A stretch of 64,000 nt of DNA from Heliocidaris tuberculata (lineage: Eukaryota > Echinodermata > Echinoidea > Camarodonta > Echinometridae), in NCBI GenBank assembly GCA_025618425.1, contig CM046832.1:70725707-70789706 (forward strand). Reading direction: 5' to 3'. Below, piece after piece: positions 57,008-64,000 of the stretch. Below the pieces are notes generated by a model that saw nothing but the letters and a program-made list of their open reading frames with translations, was not told where the DNA came from and searched no databases. Each line of letters begins with the position of its first letter. The stretch's first letter is position 1. A program made the translations under genes and the position numbers.

Positions 57008-59565
57008 GAGCAAGACCCCACCCCCTCCTCTCCCCACCCTCCTGAGATAGGCCTACATCTTGAAATTATCTTTTAATATTGGTACTTTGACCTTTGGATT
57101 GAATTCTACTTGATTTGGGAGGGGGGTCAAATTAATTTGGTAAATCCATTTACAAGTCTTCTATGTGGAACATTTCAATTATCTTCAAATTCAAACTTTC
57201 AGCAAAAAGAACTTATCCTTGGTAGAGAATTTTTTTAACCCGTTTTGAGATCTGCATTACCTATAAAATTTGCTAAGGTGGGGGGGGGGGATGGATTGTG
57301 AAGTCACTATAAGCCCCCATATATTTTGATTTGGTTCTTGATTCACAGAATACCCTGGATTTCTTAAATAGGAATGTGCCTGTACTGTTACTTAAGTACT
57401 CTATCCATGTTGCATACAGTTTGAAAAAAAAAGAGAAATATATGTAGGTGTAGGCCAAATATGCATATTGCATTCTAGTTCACTTAGTATGCAGAATGCT
57501 GCTGGCCACCCATCACTGGCTGATCAGAATAATAAGATGACGACGATGTGCTCTTAACGTGTGATGTCTGGTGACACTTGACCTTCGTAGGACAATACAA
57601 GGCATAGAATGAAAGGTAATCTCATTTATTGTGGGATGGTGATGATTCACAAGTCTGGCAATGTGTGTCCACTTCACTGCCTCATAAAGACTTTTTTTTT
57701 CCACAAAAAATTCAATTTCCTAGCAGCGACTACAATGATTTTGCTGGTTTTAATTTGAACAGACCTTCAAGGTAGCCAAAAAAACTAGCCACCGTTATTT
57801 TCAAATTAGTCATACCTTGTAGATATAAGATAAAATTTTGTTGGCTATTTTTTATTTTTTGCTACCAAGCCACAAACCAGATGCCAATGGCATTACCGAT
57901 ATATATGCTGTTTTGTCTTCTTATCGTCAAATTTCACCACATAAAATGCACTCTGTCTTGTCTCTTGACATCAATGTCATGGGAATAAAACTAGTTCATC
58001 CTAATCGGCATCATTTGATCGGAGTCACTTACATTTTAACGAAGACACTCCCACACAATCCTAGCCCGAGATCCGCCTCCACACAAAATCATTTGAAATA
58101 TTTGCCCTCCTGCAATTTTCATCAATATATTGTTTCCTCTAAACTTCACTATTTCATTCTGATTGTGTTTTATAGCCAAAAAAATTAATCCGACTGTGAC
58201 ATATTTAGCAGGGTGCAATGCAAATGTCTTTTTATATTCCATGAATTGCATTCATTATGTATTCCGCGCTATGCTGTAAGCGGAGACGGATATTGATGGT
58301 ATAGTAATTGAGATAAATTTGCACACTATTGCCCTCTTTTATCTCAACATTTAAAGGTAGTGTCATTGCTTTCCTTTTCAGTCCACACACACTTAGAAAA
58401 TTATTTTTGAAATTCTGAATAAGAAATTTAGCTCCTGAAGTTGTCAGTGCATTATTATACAAGTAGAACAACAGAAATCCAATACCATTACTTGCACATT
58501 AAGGATATAGGGACATGAAAATTATAAGATAAATTTGAAACATGTTTTTAAATCCCTTCCAATTTAGATTTAGTTATGATTTTCAGAGGTGCTTTGATTT
58601 TTTTATATGTTCTTTTGATCATATGTGAAAGGAGGTTACTTGAATTTTATGCCATGATTTATCGGCGACATAACCTTTAAAATATTTTCTCTCTCCCCTC
58701 AGTTTTGTATCCTATCTCATTATTTACCCACAGGTGCTGTTGTCTGATCATGCCGATCAACTCGTTAAAACATAATTGATCACGCTGAATGAATACATGA
58801 CAGAAATTAACATCAAAGTGACAAAGCCTCGATGACTCATAGCAAAATGATTCTGTCAGTGAATTACCAAATCAAGACAGAAACCATGAAAATATTTTTC
58901 ATTCATATTAAACTTGAAAGATCAGGTGGAATTGTGGCTTTGGTGTATACCGCAGCTGGTTAGGAGAGCAATTCATAATTATATCTTTTCATCGTTGCAT
59001 GTCTGCATCGATTGTCAATATCTCCTAAGCTGCTCCTTCCTGTCTCCTGAAGTATAAACAACAGCTAGATGAATACCAAGAGTGGCATACCACTTCAGCT
59101 CATCATCTGCTGTGAGCCAGAAAGACATTACCTTTGTGTTATAATAGATATAAGGTAACAAATGCCCTTTTGGCCCTCTGCATATGATATATGCAAAGTG
59201 GCCAGGGACAAGCAAAGAAAAAATTATAAATGCTTATTGTTTTTAACAAACCAAACAATTATCATTTTCTTTGCAATAGAAACACAACAGCAGTGATAGA
59301 CACTATTAAAGCAATTATTATTTTCTTTTAGGATTTAAGGGTGGATTTATGCACTATTCAACCACTTTATGCTCTACCATAGGAGCACCATTTGTGCTTG
59401 GTTAAATTATGTTTATGTTCCTGTATTTGGGCATAGAAATGTGTTTGTTTGGGCCTCTGAAACATTAAATACCATCCAGTATTGCTAGATGTAACACTCC
59501 CAACAGCCTGTCTTAAACATCTTGCACATCCATACTTTCATGCCATGGTTTTGTGTTCTTAACAG
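57008..59565. other. Unique AT-rich sequence
   Basis: A G run lies at about 57281-57290. The 116-codon plus-strand frame at 57838-58188 has no motif, signal or homology that I recognise and is probably chance. Confidence 0.45.
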
Positions 59566-59685
59566 GGCAGAAGCTTGAGAAGAAAGACAACATTGTATGT
59601 AGACAGAGCCGCTAGTGTTCATGAACGTGAAAAACCCAAGGCCATCATAGCAATCATCTCTTCTTCACTGTCTTGTCTCCAGTGA
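59566..59685 (+). other. Exon-like segment, weak
   Basis: The acceptor GTTTTGTGTTCTTAACAG precedes a frame open for 39 codons to TGA (59683-59685), beginning GRSLRRKTTLYVDRAASVHE. The basic, structured-looking composition differs from random AT-rich frames nearby. No donor is needed if terminal; no polyadenylation signal is close. Confidence 0.2.
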
Positions 59686-59926
59686 TAGAACAGTGAAATG
59701 AACCTTCAAATAGCCTTAGCCTCAAGGCTTAGCAAGACTTTGTCAACTGAGAACCAGAAAGATGTTAAATCATATCTTTTAAACAGAGTGGGCATCCTTC
59801 TGGCACTCACCTGACAGTATGGTAAAATATTATTTCAAAAATCAGGTTTGCAGTATGGCACAACTTTCAATTCTTGCGAAGAAATAAATTGGTAGGGGGG
59901 GGTGTACTAGCTATATTTATTATAGG

Positions 59927-60150
59927 GAAATCAAAGCTTGATATCAAGTAACTCTGAATGAAAGTAAAAAAGCAACAACAAAGAAACAGTTTGGTGAAAG
60001 TTTTTCAAAAATCAGATAAGCCATAAGAAAGATAGTGATATCTGTTTTCAAGCAGTCATAACTTTTGTATTATTTGCCCAATTTCTTTCAAACTTTCATC
60101 AACCTCGTTCTCTGATTTGACTTTTTTCAGACAAAGTCAACTTGATAGAT
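59927..60150. mobile_element. Decayed short copy of the TTAA foldback family
   Basis: The left begins TATAGGGAAATCAA and the right ends in an inverted counterpart; the right arm contains the complement of GATGAAAGTTTGAAAGAAATT, a motif shared with the elements at 10280 and 16352. The centre is largely deleted and the TTAA flanks are lost. Confidence 0.5.
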
Positions 60151-61312
60151 TGATTGTGTTTGTGCTGTCTCATCTTGAGAATAGATCAGATCACTCAAGT
60201 TCTAATTCAACTCTTCTATTATCATTAGTTTGTTTGAATTTACATTCCCTCTTTTTTGGGCCAGGGATTTTTATTACTTTTCACCTCTCATTCGATAAAT
60301 ATTTCACTTGAAAAAACTTCACAGCATCTTAGTTATGTTAGTACCCTGCTATTTATTAAGTAAAATCAAAGAAATCTCACGAAAAGTTTTTGAGGGCTTC
60401 CAAAAACTTTCTACTACTTTTAAGAAGTGTTTCAAGCTCCTCAAGGTGTCCACAGTTAGTAGGCCTATTATATACCCAGAACATGTTTTGATTGAATTGT
60501 AAGTCTTGAAAACAGGCTAGTGGACTGTGAAGGTCATTCCATACATGGACAGCCAATATTATAGACTGCGCTTCCAAGCATCCAGAGAATGCCACTTATT
60601 GTGTACATGTCTGGATGATATTTACCCTCCATCTATGCACAAAACCCCCTGTGTATTATGGTCTGTTCTGAGAGATGGAGAACAATTTGGTGTGAACTTA
60701 GGAAGTACAGTGCCAAGTTGTTTTTCTTTCTCCATTGTTGCCTGGCAGAAATGTGCTACATTAAGAAAAACAATTTGTAATTGAATGAGAGTTAGAGCCT
60801 TGAATTTTTCCTTGTGTATGTGATGTTTTGACCTATTTTCTTGGACCCATGTAGATTTAGTTATAGGAATTGAAATAACTGGAACTGAAACAGCCGAAGT
60901 TACAGAAAGCATGCCCATTAGTTGTTAAAAGTTTACAGGTGTTTGCATTAATGGTTTATTATTATTTTAGAGTGCATAGTTCACACATGCATGACTCAAG
61001 TTTCTGTGTCCTTTCTTGCCCTACTGCAACTCAAGATCAAAATGGAATTTGGATTGAGACTTATTCCACTGTACAAATTTTTGTTAAAGTGCGGGGATAA
61101 AGTATTTCCATTAAAGTGGTTACGGCACAGTTGAGTTTTTCAAGCCAGATATTAGCAGTCACCATACCCTCTTTAAATAACATATTCATCCATAGTAATA
61201 AAACCACATTTCAGGAGCCTTCATGTACATATGTTCATTATGAAAATGAGCAAGTCATTTCCTTGGCACTTCTGATGCTGATATTATGCTCCTTGTGCTT
61301 TACCGTGATTGA
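60151..61312. other. Unique sequence, nothing recognised
   Basis: Minus-strand frames at 60377-60595 and 60622-60918 were inspected; a VWNDL tryptophan motif recalls the end of LINE reverse transcriptases but nothing around it agrees. Confidence 0.4.
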
Positions 61313-61420
61313 GGGAGATAGATATATAGGTAGATAGATAGATAGATAGATAGATATAGAGATAGAGACAGAGAGAGAGATAGAGATAGATATAGATAGA
61401 TAGAAAGATAGAGAGAGATG
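61313..61420. repeat. (GATA)n/(GA)n microsatellite
   Basis: About 100 bp of TAGA/GATA tetramers grading into GAGA. The Ser/Ile/Tyr/Leu minus-strand frames are translations of it. Confidence 0.9.
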
Positions 61421-63235
61421 ATAGGTGTGGACAAAAAAAAAGTGTTGGTTTTGAGTTTCCCATTCATTGCCCATTTGACTTTTCTGTTTTCCAAGATTTC
61501 ATACATGCCCGCTGATTCTACATCAGATCAATAGTCAGTAATAAAAACTCCATCCTCGAACCAGGCTCCCAAAGAGGAGATCTTGTCAAAGTCAATTTTG
61601 TTAATATTGCGTTATCGATCCTGACTCAGATATCTTAGACGGGAGGGTGTGTGATAGCAGCATGTCTACCCATTGGAAACCTCTGATAGGTGTTAGCTTG
61701 TGAATTAGTAAGGTCAATCTATAGACAGCCTGACGTCTTCAAGCTAGAAATAGAAGTGTATTAGGGTAGAGAAGAAATGTCTTAGGTTAGAACTAATTTT
61801 ATGTCATTGCATTTTACATTATTGTCTTTAACATAGGCAGGTTGTATACTTATATATTCTGGTTGAATCGTTTTTTCATTTGCATCCAAATTACTGTAAG
61901 AACTGGTTGTGATATTTTTATCTACCATATCAAACTTTCTCTTTTATCCCCATTTTCTACCCTTCTTTAAAGATTCACTAAGACTCTGTCTCTTTTGAAT
62001 ATTGATTCATCTTCTTAACCTATTCTAATGGTAAATGTACATTTATATGCAAGTGACAAATTCCAAGAATTTCATTTTTTTATTAGGTAGACAGAAGCAT
62101 ATTTTCAACAATTGATGCAAGAAGTAGAACATGCCCTTTTGAATAAATTAACATTCCACCAACTTTGCTTTTTGAAGAATTATTACTCAGAATTTGCCAT
62201 TGCACTATCATTTCATTTCCACTGTAGATGTCCGTTTCATCATCATCAGCTTTGTACAATATACTTATACCCATACAGGCAAAATGATAATCATTACACA
62301 CAGTGAATTCAAATCTACTGTAGATAAGGACTGAAGCAATGTGCCATTTCACTGCATATGTTCTAACCATCCAGGAGCACAAAATCCCAATTTTATTATA
62401 CAACTATTCCATTGGTATGGCTATAAGTTTAAATGTTTGACTCACAAAGATTATTACCCATTTCCATGTAGAGGGGAAGGGGAGATCTCCACCGAGTAGT
62501 TAATTAGATTAGGCAGAAAGCAGTATCTCCAAAAATCCTTTTAATTGGATTGATATGGATTTGTGTATTTCCATCCGCATGAAATGAAAATCCCCATGGA
62601 ATCTAGCAAGGGAATGGGCTAGTCCAATTAATTCATTTTCACTATTTTGTCGTAGATTATTTATTTTATGTACATCATACCAAACTGCAAATTGTAATGC
62701 ATCCTGGAAATTTTCTTTCTGTAGGAACTTCTATTTTTTTTTCTTCAAATAGCTGCAATTGATAAATTTGTTAGATGCATGTAAAATAAATGTTTTGTTT
62801 TAAATAAATGTGGTTGATTAGCTGTGTTTTCATTGAGAAATAAACCCAGTCAAATGTTGTGTACTTGGTATGAAAACATTGAAATCCATATGATAACTTG
62901 AAAATATTTGAAGCTAGAAATTGTCCATGCATGCTTTCTTTGTAATTGGATTATATCCTCCAGACAGGTAACCCCTGACACAGCTTTACAGCCATTGAAC
63001 ACTGTGACAAATGCCTGCAGAATTCATGTCACCAGTCTACCCTAATGCATGTGACACATTACCACTTGGTTAACACTGCTCATGCAGAGAGGCACGGCTC
63101 TGTGCTGGTCATTCATAATTTGCAAATGGCAGGCGTCCCAGGAATGACCCTCAGTGCTAGCCCTAGGCTGGAGGATGACCATACAAAATATGTTAAGAGA
63201 CAAGTTCATTAACAATTCAGGATGGAGACAGGCTA
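61421..63235. other. Unique AT-rich sequence
   Basis: The minus-strand 106-codon frame (62083-62403) shows no motif and is flanked by no convincing splice sites. Nothing else was recognised. Confidence 0.45.
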
Positions 63236-63315
63236 GAGACAGTAGACCCCGAGAGAGATGAAGAGTGAAAGTGAGAGACAGAGAGAGAGAGAGACAGACA
63301 GACAGAGACAGAGAT
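63236..63315. repeat. Purine-rich (GA)/(GACA) tract
   Basis: GAGAGACAGACAGACAGAGACAG-type repeats. They explain the Ser/Leu-rich minus-strand frames spanning it. Confidence 0.85.
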
Positions 63316-64000
63316 GAGTGGATAAAGAGTTGGGATGGGGTGCTGGAGCAGGATGATTTTGCAGAGAGACAGGAGATGGGGAGAATTACCTTGTAAAATT
63401 GACACATACAGAAAGAGGGAAAAAAAAGAAGAAATAAAGAGACGTGCAGATACAAATTAAATTTAAAAATAAGGGAGACGACACATAACTATCAAGGGAA
63501 GTTCAAGTTTGGTTCACTGTCCTAGCAGACTCTGACATCAATTTGTGATATTAATTTCCTCATCATATTCCCCAAATACTCTAAACCTCTTCCATCTATA
63601 TTTTTGTGAAGATTCAGTTTTCATAATCGTCATGGCAACATCTTATAATGTAGCCTCAGCTCCTAGACTGAGGCCTCTTCTCCAATCCACAAGTGTATTT
63701 CATATGCACAATCATTGGTTTACTGTGGTAGGGGAACAAGTTTTTGTAATCGAGAATTCCTTTGATGGAATTTTTATGGATTTACCGAATTATTTTTAGA
63801 AGTGTTCAATATCACCTCCGAAGAAACCTCTTGGGAATGGAAGCGGATGTTCTCCCCCCCCCCCCCCCCCTTCTCGAAATTATTGATCAACAAAAACATG
63901 TTATTGAAAACCAAGCAGTCAATTTTTGTCTGCCTTCATGTGTCTTTTTCTGTTGTTAAATGAGTTCACTGACATTCAGTAGCTGTGTGCTCTGGTGCAT
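63316..64000. other. Unique sequence with poly(C) run
   Basis: A C run lies at about 63854-63870. The plus-strand frames at 63545-63799 and 63762-63959 are not recognised. Confidence 0.45.

Noticed and set aside
57838..58188. 116-codon plus-strand open frame
   Set aside because: No recognisable motif, no splice or start context, composition like random AT-rich DNA.
60377..60595. VWNDL motif as the C-terminal end of a LINE reverse transcriptase
   Set aside because: A single short motif with no reverse transcriptase blocks upstream and no LINE tail downstream.
62083..62403. 106-codon minus-strand open frame
   Set aside because: No motif and no supporting context; length is within chance expectation for the window.
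1..64000. CRISPR array, prophage, bacterial operon or viral genome
   Set aside because: No evenly spaced identical repeats with unique spacers, no dense coding, and composition and transposons are those of an animal genome.

Overview
The window is low-GC, gene-poor eukaryotic DNA. It has no bacterial-style operons, no rRNA or tRNA gene that I can recognise, and no long host open reading frame. The abundance of small foldback DNA transposons, GA, GATA and GATG microsatellites, a Tc1 element and Helentron-like repeats suggests a marine invertebrate. An echinoderm such as a sea urchin is my best guess, but that is inference from style and not from a marker gene. The sequence reads like long introns or intergenic DNA. 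A GC-rich island at 360-620 ends in a good splice donor, and a few short exon-like segments (6945, 21843, 54989, 59566) are the only hints of a host gene.

The only clearly recognisable protein gene is a Tc1-type transposase on the minus strand (22234-23256). It keeps all three catalytic acidic residues but is broken by one in-frame TAG. It sits in a complete 1.7-kb element (22005-23713) with TA target duplications and 205-bp inverted repeats, each holding two direct-repeat binding-site-like motifs (IR/DR layout).

Most of the remaining interpretable sequence is non-autonomous DNA transposons, often nested. (1) Elements with AGGG termini flanked by TTAA lie at 9563, 10280, 10831, 16352, 35487, 38804 and 56517, with decayed copies at 7495 and 59927. 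Two of them abut and share one TTAA. One (10831-12279) keeps what looks like an acidic N-terminal coding stub. (2) A 2.8-kb PIF/Harbinger-like element (17804-20581, TAA duplication) carries a T-rich satellite; a Helentron-like element has inserted into the satellite and itself carries two smaller repeats. (3) A Mutator-like element (31642-32899) has ~110-bp inverted repeats and a 9-bp target duplication. (4) A 2-kb palindromic TTAA element (35487-37443) is interrupted by a CAGGCATGTGA-ended element that made a 9-bp duplication and keeps a 39-codon ORF; a second copy lies at 32993-33539. (5) A Helentron-like element (38400-40000) with a ~158-bp tandem array was hit by a TTAA element at the TTAA of one unit, so intact units provide the empty site. 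(6) Pairs of dispersed repeats occur: GACCCCGTTCTCATTAC-ended copies (14490, 25285), CGTTCAYACG-ended copies in opposite orientation (5947, 47671), and a direct pair (5517, 28074).

Layout: 1-5.5 kb candidate promoter, microsatellites and a possible LINE tail; 5.5-7.9 kb repeats and an exon-like segment; 9.5-17 kb a cluster of TTAA foldbacks and other MITEs; 17.8-20.6 kb nested Harbinger/satellite/Helentron; 22-23.7 kb Tc1; 25-28.5 kb dispersed repeats; 30.4-30.9 kb an unidentified coding-like fossil; 31.6-41 kb dense nested transposons; 41-64 kb mostly unique AT-rich DNA with scattered small elements and exon-like candidates.
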